Of a stretch of DNA of 64,000 nt, positions 35,835-49,300 are shown in pieces. The stretch is from positions 248,001 through 312,000 of the forward strand of contig NC_133116.1 of NCBI RefSeq assembly GCF_022965805.1, in the 5' to 3' direction. The notes under the pieces are model-generated. The model saw nothing but the letters and a program-made list of their open reading frames with translations. It had not been told where the DNA came from and searched no databases. The position numbers and the translations under genes are program-made. The stretch comes from Primulina eburnea (lineage: Eukaryota > Streptophyta > Magnoliopsida > Lamiales > Gesneriaceae). Within the stretch, counting starts at the first letter, position 1, and each line of letters opens with the position of its first letter.

Positions 35835-38800
35835 ATGGGGAGTCTTATGAAGGATTTTTCGGAAGTGAAGGCGAAGAATTCATCGGATGAAGCGTTGCAG
35901 AGATGGAGGAAAGCGTGTTGGCTGGTGAAGAACCATAAAAGGAGGTTTAGATTCACTGCTAATCTGTCGAAACGTTCCGAAGTTCGTGAGATCCAGAAGT
36001 CTAACCAGGTTTTGAATTGTTCCATCTTTCTTTGTCTAGTTACCTCAAAAATATCTTCGCTATTGTGGAAATATCTTTTTTTGAGTTGTCGTTGACTTTT
36101 TAATCCGATGATTTATTTTTCCTCTGTTTTTATGTTATTTATTTTATTCTCTTATTCTTACCTCACGGATGAAGTGTATCTACGGATTTACTCTATTTTT
36201 GGTTAATCAATTCATTCTTGTTATGAGATTGAACTAAAATCAAACAATATTGTTGACCAGCATGAACAATTAACACACTCCTTGTTAAAGATTGGATCTT
36301 TGGACCTAACTCGACCCAAAAGCTAACTCTTGGAGGATTGTTCAAGCCCATATATAAAACCGCAATATTGAATTTTACAGTTTATGCGTATCATTTAGTA
36401 TAATATGATTGTTAAGATGTCGTATACTATAGAAGTTGCATGATTTTAGAAAGTGTGTCATGGGGGGAACTTTGTGTCATGTCCATTTAGCAATGTAAAG
36501 TTGATTCTTCAGCTGTGAAATATTCTTCCTTTATATGTCAGAAGAATCATTATTGTTCTGTTTAACGGAAAATTAAATGTGATTATTTTATCATGTTGCA
36601 GGAAAAACTTAGAGTAGCGGTATTAGTTTCCCAGGCTGCTCTGAGCTTTATTCAAGGTCAGATTTCAAAAGCTTTTGCAACCTGAGATTTAACATTTCTT
36701 GTTACTTTATGCTGATGCTCCGTTTAATACCTCCAGGTATAAGCTATACAGTGCCAGAGGAAGTCAAGAAGGCAGGTTTTGAAATTTGTGCTGATGAATT
36801 AGGATCCATCGTGGAAGGCCATAATTTGAGGAAGTTGAAAGTTCATTCTGGCGTGGAGGGTATTGCTGGCAAGCTCTCAACTTCTCTCACCGACGGGATT
36901 AGTATTTCAGATGAGTCACTTGACCACAGAAGAGAAGTTTATGGAATTAATAAGTTCACAGAGAGCCCGGCAAAGGGATTTTGGCTTTTTGTATGGGAAG
37001 CCCTTCAAGATACTACCCTCATGATACTTGCTGTTTGTGCGCTTGTATCATTAGTTGTTGGCATTGCAACTGAAGGATGGCCCAGGGGCGCTCATGACGG
37101 GCTTGGGATTGTTGCTAGTATCCTTCTTGTAGTTTTTGTCACTGCTACAAGTGATTATAAGCAATCATTACAATTCAAGGATTTAGACAAGGAAAAGAAA
37201 AAGATTACAGTTCAGGTCACAAGAAATGGTTTCAGACAAAAAATTTCGATATTTGATCTGCTCTCAGGTGACATTGTTCATCTTTCCATTGGGGATCAGG
37301 TCCCAGCTGATGGACTCTTTGTTTCAGGTTATTCATTGTTGATAAATGAATCTAGTTTGACCGGAGAGAGTGAACCCATAAATGTGACATCTGCAAATCC
37401 TTTCCTATTATCCGGAACTAAAGTGCAAGATGGATCCTGCAAAATGCTAGTTACTACTGTTGGGATGAGAACTCAATGGGGTAAATTGATGGCTACTCTT
37501 AGTGAAGGCGGTGATGATGAAACCCCTTTGCAGGTCAAACTGAATGGAGTCGCAACCATTATTGGAAAAATAGGTCTCTTTTTTGCTGTTATTACCTTCG
37601 CTGTTCTGGTGCAAGGGCTCTTTAGCCTCAAGATGAATCAAGGTTCCTACCGGAGCTGGTCTGGAGATGAAGCCTTGGAAATGCTGGAATACTTTGCTAT
37701 TGCTGTTACGATTGTTGTGGTTGCTGTTCCTGAAGGGTTGCCTTTAGCTGTTACTTTGAGCCTTGCTTTTGCGATGAAGAAGATGATGAATGACAAGGCG
37801 CTTGTCCGCAATTTGGCAGCTTGTGAAACTATGGGATCTGCCACAACTATTTGTAGTGACAAGACTGGGACCCTAACCACTAACCACATGACGGTTGTGA
37901 AAGCATGCATTTGCGGAAAGCGAAAAGAAGTTAGTAGCTCTATGAAAAGTTCAGCTTTCTGCTCCGATATTCCTGATTCTGTTGTGAAAATGCTTCAAAA
38001 ATCTGTATTCAACAACACTGGAGGAGATATCGTCATAGATAAAGATGAGAAAATTCAAATCCTTGGTACGCCAACTGAGACTGCACTTCTGGAATTCGGT
38101 CTCTTTCTTGGAGGAGATTTCCTAGCAGAGCGACGTGTGTCAAAGCTGGTCAAAGTCGAGCCATTCAATTCTACGAAGAAGCGCATGGGTGTGGTATTGG
38201 AGTTACCTGGAGAAGGTTTTCAAGCACACTGCAAAGGAGCATCTGAGATTATTTTAGCTGCCTGCGATAGGTTTCTGAACTCAAATGGCGAGGTTGTTCC
38301 TCTGGATGAGTCAACCACCACTCATATGAAGGATACAATTGATGAATTTGCAAATGAAGCTCTTCGAACCCTGTGCCTCGCATATAAGGATATTGGAATT
38401 GACTTTTCTGCTGAAAATCCTATCCCATTTGAGGGTTATACTTTAATAGGAATAATTGGGATAAAAGATCCAGTTCGCGCTGGAGTCAAGGAGTCTGTTG
38501 CTATTTGTAAATCTGCTGGCATCATGGTGCGAATGGTCACGGGAGACAACATAAACACGGCTAGGGCAATAGCTAGAGAATGTGGCATACTAACTGATGA
38601 TGGTATTGCAATTGAAGGACCAGAATTTCGGATGAAGAACGAGGAAGAGTTGCAGGCGCTCATTCCAAAACTACAGGTATTCCTAAACTGGAAGTCATAT
38701 TTGCTTCTTTTCATGTTTACCGTGATCAATTCTTTGTTTTCTTCCCATTACCGCATGAACATTATTATTTTTCAACCAATTTCAAAATCAACTCTGAAAA

Positions 38801-40412
38801 ATATACGCGTTGCTAACACTGCCTCAATTCCAATAAATGTATAGCTCTAGAACAATTTCAAATTTTAAATTCTCACACTGAACTACACCCTTTTCTGATA
38901 AAATTATCCCAAGATACTTTCAAAAACCGACTTAAAAAATCTTTAGTTTGAAATAATAGGAAGCCCAATAAATGTCACCGAAGTCTTTCACTTGGTTGTT
39001 GGTTTGCCATTCAGATGGTGCAGACAAAAGTTCCTTCAATTTAGTATTTATTTGTGCATGTGGTTCAATATGATGTAACTATTTTATATTGATTTCTGAT
39101 ATTCTCATTTGGAAGGTGATGGCTCGTTCTTCACCAATGGATAAACATACCCTTGTGAAGCTTTTGCGATCCACATTTGAGGAGGTTGTTGCAGTAACTG
39201 GAGATGGAACAAATGATGCTCCTGCACTTCATGAAGCAGATATTGGTCTAGCGATGGGAATTTCTGGGACTGAGGTGATAATTTGTGTCAATTAATAGAC
39301 TACATATAATATCATTCCGAGTTTTTGTATATTTTATACTTCTGTGTGCATTTTGTGAACCAGTGTCGTGAATGCACATAGAAACTTACTCCTTGGTTTA
39401 CAATTTTCCAGGTGGCAAAAGAGAGTGCTGATGTTATAATTCTAGATGATAATTTCTCCACCATTGTTACAGTGGCGAAATGGGGTCGTTCGGTTTACAT
39501 TAACATTCAAAAATTTGTTCAATTCCAGCTAACTGTCAACGTGGTTGCGCTTATTGTCAATTTTTCATCAGCCTGCCTGACAGGTAACATGCGTTTAATA
39601 TGTGTGATAACTTGGATTGAAAATATTCCTCACATTTGGCCCTTTCAGGCAGTGCCCCCCTCACCGCTGTTCAGCTTCTTTGGGTCAACATGATCATGGA
39701 TACACTCGGAGCACTTGCCCTAGCCACTGAACCGCCAAATGATGACTTAATGAGGAGACAACCCGTTGGCCGAAAAGGGAACTTCATTAGCAATGTTATG
39801 TGGAGGAACATTCTTGGACAGTCTATCTATCAATTCGTTGTTATATGGTATCTTCAAACTTCAGGAAAATCTGTTTTCTATCTTGATGGCGAGAACTCGG
39901 ATACCATTCTTAATACGCTCATTTTCAACTCATTTGTCTTTTGTCAGGTAATCTTCAATATGAAACAATGACTCACATTCCTGAATCAAGTTATTCATAA
40001 ACATATGCTAATTAACGCTTTTTTTACTTCTTCATTGCATTAAATTTTGTTTACTTAAAAAGTCGTCTACTCCAGAATTTCACGGCAATCTTCACCTCTC
40101 TCACAGGTTTTCAACGAGATAAGCTCTAGAGAAATGGAGAAAATAAATGTCTTCAAAGGCATACTCAACAACTATGTTTTTGTGGGCGTTTTAAGCTGCA
40201 CGGTTCTCTTCCAGGTTATTATTGTCCAATTCCTAGGCACTTTCGCCAACACCTATCCTCTTACGATGCGACAATGGTCCACTAGCATATTGCTTGGGTT
40301 TCTCGGCATGCCTATTGCTGCTGCTATCAAGATGATCCCTGTAGGATCGGCCGTAAACTCCTCCAGTTCGCGTAGTATTTATCTGTCATCCGCCACCGAT
40401 TTGAAGCCTTAG
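35835..40412 (+). CDS. ACA1: Autoinhibited Ca2+-ATPase, type IIB (ACA1-like)
   Basis: P-type ATPase that pumps Ca2+ out of the cytosol and is activated by calmodulin. Exons: 35835-36008, 36602-36656, 36737-38676, 39116-39274, 39412-39583, 39649-39947, 40107-40412; all joins are in phase and give about 1,034 aa. The N-terminal regulatory segment [18 protein letters not shown] (about 22-39) is the family calmodulin-binding/autoinhibitory site. Catalytic features: TGES in the actuator, PEGLP in the Ca2+-binding helix, DKTGT with phosphorylated Asp near residue 451, KGASE in the nucleotide domain, MVTGDN, and [11 protein letters not shown]. Start chosen by homology of MGSLMKDF to family N-termini; the frame is open further upstream but has no in-frame ATG. 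The closest relatives are ACA1/ACA2, and its position beside SAT32 favours ACA1. Membrane targeting cannot be read from the sequence. Confidence 0.95.
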
Positions 40413-42300
40413 AATAGGAACTGGGAACACTTGCGTGGTTTAGTTTCAATTTTATTCTGACACAGGCTGTGTTATTTATTTGAGACGAGGCGTCTTTAGA
40501 AGGATCAAGATTTTGTAAGCTTTGTTTAGATTTTCTTGTATTTGATTTGATGCACTAACTTAATTAGTAAAAGTGATACTATGCTGCTGCCTTGGCCTCG
40601 TTGTAAGATTCTGATGATCGTCAATTAATTTTATTTTTTTCCCGATTTATTTGATAATTTAGGATTTTGATGAGTATTATTTAGTTAGATATCGAATATA
40701 TTATGATAGTTATTTGAAATTCAATTAAAATTTTCCACTTATTTTATCAACAAAATTGAGATGATTTATTCATGACATATATATATATATGCATACTACT
40801 GTAATGGGATGATAGATTATAAAAATGATGAAACGTGGGATACGATTGCATTATAAAAAGTTTTCCACTTATTTTTTATTTCTCTTATAGAAGATACATA
40901 TTATAATATTTAAAATTTTGATATTATATATAATATCATATTAAGGTATTTAATAAATGAATCTTCCACTCAATATGTTAGCATATAATTTTTTAAAAAC
41001 CCTTTCCTGGGAAGAAAAAAATAAACTAGTTTTATATATTTTTCAAAATTTATCTACTTTATTACCTATCTGAGCTCAATATTTTTCCTTTTTGAAATAG
41101 ATAGCAAATTAATATAAAAACAATGACCTTCTTTTGTCACGGGCCTAAATACTTTAGACCTCTTGACCACTAATCTCCTTGGACTCCGAATATATAGAAA
41201 AATTTCCAATTCGTTACGCCAAACAAAAACATATATGTTCGCCATTATAACTAACCAATACCGTATTGTTGAATCAATTATAAATATTAAAATACATGAA
41301 TTAATTTTTAGAATTGCTAATTTGACATCTATTTTCATTTAGAGTGTTAATCTGACACAAACACATCGGTGCTACATCAACATTTCATTAATGATACATC
41401 AGCATCGTGTCTGAAAAAAGATTAAGATTACCAAAATAAACTGAGAAAGTAGACTAAACTGAAATTTGACAAAAAAAATAAAATAAAATCGCAAATAAAC
41501 AAACATAAAATACCAAAAAACAAATTCCCGCCCCCACAAAAAAAAAAACTGATGTCCTACAAATTGTTAACCTAAACATCTTGATCTTTTTTTACGATGA
41601 AAATTCCATGTAAAATAGTATTCTCTTGATTCAATTATTTTGTGTTTTGGCCTTCAAATATTCAATTTGAGTTTTGATCTTGTAATTTATGTTATGTTTT
41701 AATTTTTGGTCTTTTTCTGTTGGATTGCTTTCTTGACACAACAGTTGTTGACATGATATTAAAAAATAATGACGTAACATTAGAAAATGTTGATGAATAT
41801 AAAAAACCAAAGTATAGGCTAACTGGTAGCACCAAAAACCAAATTTAAATAATTACTAGACCAAAACACAAAATAACCAAACTTAAAAGACTATTTTGAC
41901 TTTTATTTCCAAAGAGATTATATATACTTTGTAAGAAGATCAAAAAAGCATATAAACATGGTTAGAATTTGAAAATAGGTGTACTTTCTTTTAAAAGAAA
42001 ATACAAAAAGCTCATAATTAATACAGGCATTACTCTGCAATTAAATAATAGTATTTTAATGACGACCCACTAGTCTCTCCATCTCTTTCTTTGTCTGCTC
42101 AAATTCTCAACCCTTGGATCGTTCTCAAATCAAAGGCTGGAATTGCATGCAGCTCGGTATAAGGCTTATTGAAAGCTCAATTCTCCCACATTTGCAGCAC
42201 TCCGAACCAAATTCTTGTGTGTTCAAAGAAAACACAAACTTTCCTTTGAGAAAAGCTATTCTGTTTGCATAAAATTAGTTCTTGATTGATTCTCTCGTTC
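40413..42300. other. Intergenic with a TIR element
   Basis: AT-rich spacer. It contains the ACA 3' UTR, a short TA repeat near 40780 and the 242-bp inverted-repeat element listed separately at 41635-41876. The rest shows no recognisable gene. Confidence 0.5.
41635..41876. mobile_element. MITE-like element with perfect 16-bp terminal inverted repeats
   Basis: TTATTTTGTGTTTTGG (41635-41650) is exactly inverted as CCAAAACACAAAATAA (41861-41876). The interior is non-coding and AT-rich, and repeats the 'TTTTGGTC/TTTTGATC' theme. A target duplication was not clear (perhaps only CAA/CCA), so the superfamily is not assigned. Confidence 0.65.
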
Positions 42301-44469
42301 ATGGAAGGTGGTGGAAGACGGGATTTTTCCGATGGAAATTTGGGAAACAGTTCATTTTCTTTGGTTCAACCTAGACCTCCATTTACTGCCATTGATAAGT
42401 TTTTATGGGATCAAAATAATTTTTCTAATCCAGAAACCTTGTTCAGCACTTGTATAAATAGTCTGAATGTTTCGTCCAACTTTTCTTCTGGTTTTGGTGC
42501 AACCATTAACTCAACAGATGGGGTTTTTGAGCCGAATTTTGGACAAGACACCGGATTCGTGAATGACTTTTTTAATCAATGGAACAAAGATAAAGATCTT
42601 GATCACTCAAATTCTAACATTGTCGAACTAGCAGAAGACAGTTCAGATCATGTGAAAAGTACAGACAGAGGTGGCTCTTTTGGTACACCAAAGTGGATCA
42701 AGGGTCAATGGTCGGAAGATGAAGACAGGTAGAATTTCATGATCTTATCGTGTTTAAAGAAATATATGGGTTTTGCATAAATATAACATTAGATGACCAT
42801 AAGCTAAAGTTATTTTAAAAGGAGAAATTTTGGATTGGATCCATGCAGGAAACTGATTAAGTTGGTGAAGCAATATGGATTGAGAAAATGGGCATCGATA
42901 GCTGACAAAATGGAGGGAAGAATAGGGAAACAGTGTAGGGAACGATGGCACAATCATTTGCGTCCCAACATCAAGGTTATTTTTTTTTATCCCGAGAACA
43001 TTTCTTGTTCTTCTTTTCGTTACAAAATCATTTTCTCCAATTTTGTTTTTTCCATCGATTTTTAGTCTTGTTTCTCCTATATATCATAAACTTCAAATTT
43101 AATTATCAGAATTCGTGGCAGCAGTCTAGCAGATATTTCTTATTTTAGGCAGGTAACTCAAGTCTATGTAGGATTTTCGTTTTTAATAGATTTTTGACAG
43201 CTTGTAACACAGATCTGAAATCATTTTACTGGGCATCCTTGAATCAGATCATGGCTCTGAACCGTATATATTGATTTTTTATGCATAGAATTCGACGTTC
43301 TTGTACATGAAATCTTAAAATTATGCTGTACTAAACTGATGTTATTATATCTAAGAAATTTTTAGGGTTTTGTGTTTACACATACGATGTTCTTCTACCT
43401 TTATATACACCGTATATAAAAACACAAAATCGAACATATTTTCAATCAATCTTTTCCGTGAATGTAGGGTTTGAAGCATTCCAGATACAATTCCATGTTC
43501 TGCTTCATTCTTAAAGTTCATGGGACTGTAAAAGTTTATAACCGACAAGGAACCAAAGTTTGTTGAAAAGGGGCACTAACTTTAATATGTCCCATGTAGA
43601 GATTTTCTTGGAGTTCGTTTCCTTTTTTTATATTTTTTAAAAAGATATTCCCTTCATTTCCTTGTTTTTTTTTTTCCTTTCACAAATTAATTTCAATAAA
43701 AATATTTGGTGAATTTATACAGAAAGATATTTGGAGTGATGAAGAAGAGAAACTATTCATTGAGGCTCATGAAAGAATTGGAAACAAATGGGCAGAAATA
43801 GCAAAATGTATTCCTGGAAGGACTGAAAATTCAATTAAGAATCATTGGAATGCCACCAAAAGGAAGCAAAATTCAAAGAGAAAACTCAAGAGATCAACAG
43901 ATCAAGGACTTAATGGGAAAATGCCCTCAATTTTACTTGAAGAATACATCAAGAAAAAGTGCTTCAACAACAATGGATCCAGCAAAATGAATATTGTTAC
44001 TATTGGTCCTAACAGCAATGACGATCCACATGAAATATCTCCCCCAGTTGGGACATCTAGTACTTCAAATGAGAATGATGATTCGTCATCTTATTTCACG
44101 TTCGAGACCTGTGATGATGAAATGAACTTCATGAAAAGTTTGTTTGGAAACAAAGAATACAGAGATTCAATGGTTGAGAATGGTAAATTGATGAGTTCAG
44201 ATAATGTTAACGTTGCTAAAAATGACGAGACTTCACTCGAAGTCCCAAGATCTGTTCATACAACATTGACTGGTGCTGAGAATATTGTGGAGAATGTAGG
44301 ATATGGCACATTGGCCTCTTCCTGGGAACTTAACATGGAACAAATTGGTGATATTATGGAAATTCCAATACACAACCAGGTTCATGATAGGTATCTCTAT
44401 CCACAGATTTATTTTCGTGCCTACATGTTTGAGGAATCTATGGGAGACATAATTCAAGCTTGGCCATGA
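42301..44469 (+). CDS. R2R3-MYB transcription factor, MYB98/MYB115/MYB118 clade
   Basis: Three exons, 42301-42728, 42849-42975 and 43723-44469, about 433 aa. The N-terminal 130 residues are acidic/Asn-Ser rich. R2 starts at WIKGQWSEDEDRKLIKLVKQ and R3 at KDIWSDEEEKLFIEAHERIG; the DNA-recognition helices are GRIGKQCRERWHNHLRP and GRTENSIKNHWNATKRK. KGQW at the start of R2 and the basic KRKQNSKRKLKR after R3 are typical of the Arabidopsis MYB98, 115, 118, 64 and 119 clade, which acts in the female gametophyte, endosperm and embryo programme. Start: the ATG at 42301 (MEGGGRRDF); the frame is open upstream only from a TTG. The C-terminus is acidic and unique. Function in this species is not shown. 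Confidence 0.92.
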
Positions 44470-45909
44470 ATCAAGGCATGATTACGAATAATGGATCATG
44501 ATTTTATTTGGTGGGCTAGCTAGCAATTTTCTGGAACAGTTTCCTTGTTTATTTACCTTATGTAAATGTTAGATTGCGATGTGTAAAAAAGACTTCTTGT
44601 CTCTAATGTATGACTACTAAATACTAAACAACAGAGGTTTGAACCTTAAAGTGATGACTATAGGGATTGCATGCATCTGGACGTCATGATTCTCCCCAGA
44701 AGATGCTGGTTTTGTGTGTGTTTTTTTCAGTTGCATGCATTGCCATGCAGTATGATTAATGGGGATGTTTTCTCTCCTTTTACATCCGTCATCAGTCAAA
44801 TGTGCTGAATTCTTATGAAGCTTTTTTTCAACAAAAGATTTGTTTGTTTGCACGAGCAATGCCAAAATAAAAAGATAGTCTTGCCTCCCAACTGTTTTAA
44901 CTACCCATGCATTACGGATTCTTGCTTCCTGCATGGGGTAGTGGTGATGGTTAGTTAGCTTTATCAGTCACTGGTGATGTCACCTTATTAGATAAGGAGC
45001 CAGCCAGTACTCTTGTATGAAAAATATATACACGACTACTCGCCAACTCTCTTAAAAACTATATTTGAAATTTAAGGAAGTGTTAACGGGTCTCGTTGCA
45101 ATTATGTAATAATCAGAAGTTATTTTTTTCCCTGTTATAGTTATAAAATTCCTTGTACACACACAAATATATATGTATATATAATTTGATTCCCACAAGC
45201 TATGAAGCATTAAAATGTATTAAATATACTTAAAAAAGTTTATATTAAATTTCAACAAAAATGAGCTAGCCTTGTACGTGTTTTCCACAGCAGTATGCTT
45301 TAATTTTACTCAAAGTAATTGTAAAACAAAATAGACATGGTAATATATTCACATAATTTAAGAACCGTGGTTAGTTAAAAATTAAAAAAAATAAATAAAT
45401 GTAAGGAATCTCATTTGCTAAGTGAAGACACGTTTGACTAGGAGCACTTTATGGACTGCCTTTTTAACCTAACGCAATGATTTTGGTAGTTCAGATACGA
45501 AACAAAATCGTGTTGGAGTGCAAACGAGCACGTGTCCCAAACAAAACGTATTTTTCCTACCGCGACCTGACGGCTATCGAAATCAACGGCGATTATTTAT
45601 CCACGTCATCACCTCTCCAGCATATTTCCTTTCCCCTCTACACGAATATTCCAAACCACCCATCTTCCATAAATCCGCGTTTGGCACCAAAAAAACAGGA
45701 TTATATCTTTGCAAAAATCACATTCCTTTAAAAAAAAAATTTTTTAAAAAAAAAACAAATAATGACTGTGTAGTCTTTTACCTTATTTTAATCTGTAAAA
45801 TCGGAAAAATTGAAATGACTTAACTATATGCTAAACTTAACTATATGCTACTCCAAGTGCTTCCTACACCTCATAAATTGGATGCATGATATGTGAATTG
45901 TTTAAAAAA

Positions 45910-45949
<40 letters not shown>

Positions 45950-46395
45950 TACACATGTTAATTATCCAATACATTTAAAATTTATTTATAAAATATTTCC
46001 TTCTTTTGTATTTATGAGAGGAGGAAATTTCCTTTTTAAGAACCTTATTGTGATTCTTGAAAATATTAAAACGCCAAACAGGCCCTAATGAGTAAAAGAG
46101 GTATATAATCTGTTTTCTTTCCATTCTGCGGTATTTCCTCCGTGTATCTCTACGCAACCGCAAAAATTCTCCCAAGACAAGAATCCAGCGCCCTCCCAAA
46201 TTCCCCGAAAATTATTTAATGGATAAATTGGTTTCCGGTTCCAATTATCAGTTGTTGTTTCGCACAGTGTATTCGTGCTCTTCCCAATTTAAACTCGCCG
46301 ATTTTCTCTTTTCCATTGCTCAATTTCATCGTTTCGTTTTTTATCAATGTTTTATTTCTTCTTTCTAACGTCGATTCGAGTAATCTCACTGCATC
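44470..46395. other. Intergenic between MYB and SAT32-like genes
   Basis: Contains the MYB 3' UTR, a (TA)n tract at about 45913-45943, A-rich runs near 45730-45760 and the SAT32 promoter/5' UTR (CT-rich with TTTATTTC-type runs near 46300-46370). No coding signal is recognised. Confidence 0.5.
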
Positions 46396-49300
46396 ATGGG
46401 TAGAAGTAAGTTTTTTACAGTGCTCCCCTGGTATAATCGGGTCGATTTTGTTCAAAAAGTAGAAAATTAGGTCTTTATCGCTGTTTTCTGTAATTATAAT
46501 ATGGATCATTATTTTGGATTCTTTTTTTTTAGTAATCTGGTTCTGGTGTAGTTTGTCATCCATTGACTCAAAATTTGTGTTTATTTTTTAGAGCCAGCAT
46601 ATGGAAATGGAAAATTTATTTTTATGTGATTAATTTGTGGATATTTAGGAAGTTCTCAGAAAAAGAATGCTGCTATGCTGGATAGTGATGATGCCGACAG
46701 TGTAAGTTCATCGTCAACTGTGCAAACAGATAACATGTTGATGTCTAGGGTTGAGGAAGAGCAGGTGGATACAGAGACTTTCCTTGATCAATGCCTGGAC
46801 GCCTTGTATGAGAAGAGGTAGTTCGACAATTTTTTCGTTATTTGGTTATTGTGGTATTAGTTAGAAATAAAATGGGTGTGAATACATGAAAATGCTATCT
46901 TCTTCAGCCTTTTGCATAGATTTAATGATTGGTAAATGGATTCGTTGAAACACATCACTTGACCAAAGGAAGGAGATAAAGAACACTAACAAAAATGTTT
47001 TTAAAATTTTGTTTTCAGAGGGTCTACGAGAGAAAAGGCGTTGGCATCAATAATTGAAGCCTTTACCAACAGTTTGGAGCATGAGTTTGTTGAAAAGAAG
47101 TATGCTTATTCTTTGTTTCTGGTGTTTTAGTAGTTAGCTCATTAGCCCATCTAATATCTTTAATTTTTTTTACCTATTGTCAAAAATTGAGCGTTCCATT
47201 ATGAACCATCTTTTGGTGTGGTTGATTGGTCAATGAACGCAATAGTTACTAGCACATTCAACATTATTTCTAAAAGGGAAATAATGAGTGGTATGTTGAA
47301 CTTATGTAAAATTTAAATTGATACTCTAACAAATAATATGTTGAATTTAAAGATTTGAAGGTGTCATTGTATCTAAATTGGCAAGGAATCTATGCTACAA
47401 ATGAGTCGAGTTTATAATTCAGAAAAGGGAGTGTTCATTGATATGGAACATGACACTGAGTTGATGATCAGATGATATGCTTTGAACCTTTTTTAAACTT
47501 TTCGTATATTTCTCAACACTTCCAATTTTGATTTGCCAGATGAACTTCTCCCCTATCTTGATAGTTTTCAGCAATTGGTCAAGGGTTCATACGTGTTGAA
47601 TGTTGAGGGATTGAATTTTGATTTTGCATTGGAGTTTTATTGTCCCTTCTTTCTTATGAGGATTGTCATTTAGGTTCAAGAATATTATTCTGTCTCTCTT
47701 TTAGGTTTGCTACATTACTGCACCAATGCTTGAATTCAATCAAGAAGGGTTCGGCCAAGGAGATTGCTTTGGCATCTAATGTTATAGGTGTTTCCCATAC
47801 CCTTGGTACAATCATCCTTAATCTGGGAGCTTATTAGTAGGCTAACTTTTATTCATTGTGCATCTACTTCTAGGACTTTTAGCCCTGACCACAGGTCAGG
47901 GGGGGGAAGCACAAGAAATATTGGAAGAATCAATATCTCCTATATTAGAGGCTCTTAAAACTCGACCTGAAATATCTAAAATATCTTCGGTAAGCAAAAT
48001 GTTACTGCCCACATTGTTGTCTTACCGTCTATTTATACCTGAACTAATGTTTTGTGGAATCATGCTGGCTTATTACAGTTGCTTGAATGTTTGGCTGTTA
48101 TTACATTTGTTGGTGGTGAAGAACCAGAGAAAACAGAGAAATCTATGCAAATAATGTGGCAAATGGCCCATCCAAAATTGGGTACCAATGTATGTATGTG
48201 TTTAATTAATTTGGGTTAGATATCTTTGCTTATGCTGCATTGTGTTGAATGTACACACACACATTCATAAAGTTCAGTAGTTACTGGATGCAGTTCAGTT
48301 GTTTCTCAATTCTCAGTCATACTATCGGTAATGTTTCTGTTTGTTGCATTTGGAAACTTTAGGTTGCTGCTGCCAAACCTTCTGTGGCAATGATAACGAT
48401 GGTTGTCTCTTCCTGGTCATTTCTTCTTACCACCATGAATGGACGAACCCTGAACCCAAAAATTTGGCAAGAGTTAGTGACATTTTATGTTTAGCTTGAC
48501 TTTCTCATCATTATATATGCTTGTAATTAAGTTCCAATGCTTATTCTAGTTTGTGAATGTTCTCTTGAAAACAATGCAGGTCAATCACCTATCTCTCTAG
48601 TCTGCTGGACAAGGATGACAGATCACTACGAATTGCTGTTGGTGAAGCACTTGCTTTAATTTTTGAGATAGGGAGCCTGGAGAAATTCTGTGGTGATGCT
48701 AAAGTCTCTGGCGACACCTCTGTGGATAACGTGAATGATTCTCGAAAATTAATGTCAATACATGGGTTAAGAAATAAAATTCTTAACCAAGTGAGAAGCC
48801 TCTCTTCTGAGGCAGGTGGTAAAGGTTCTGCAAAGAAAGATCTCAATAGTCAGAGGAATATATTTCGAGATATTGTGGATTTTCTTGAGGTCATTTATTT
48901 AATCTAATATGCTTTATATTGGAACTATTGTTGAACAAAATAAGTTGAATATCAGCTCAAAAAATTAATAATGTATCAGGATGGTTATACTCCTGAAACG
49001 TCGATGAAGATTGGTGGAGATTCCTTAAATATGAATACATGGGCTGAATTGATACAGGTCTTTATTATCAACTTAGAATATTTACCAAGGTGATATCTTT
49101 TTGGAATTGATTTTTCTAATTTTTGCAACTGATAGCTAAACTTCCTGAAGCATTTCCTTGGAGGAGGATTTCTGAAGCACATGCAGGTACAATTCTATCT
49201 AGATTTAAGAAGAATGGCTCCTATTCACTATGCTTTCACAGATATTATCCATTTGTTTCTTTGTCCTGTTTTTATAGGAAAATCAATTCCTACAAGATAC

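Noticed and set aside
36709..36736. Start of the ACA ORF at 36709
   Set aside because: Lies in intron sequence; homology and phase place the start at 35835 with two earlier exons.
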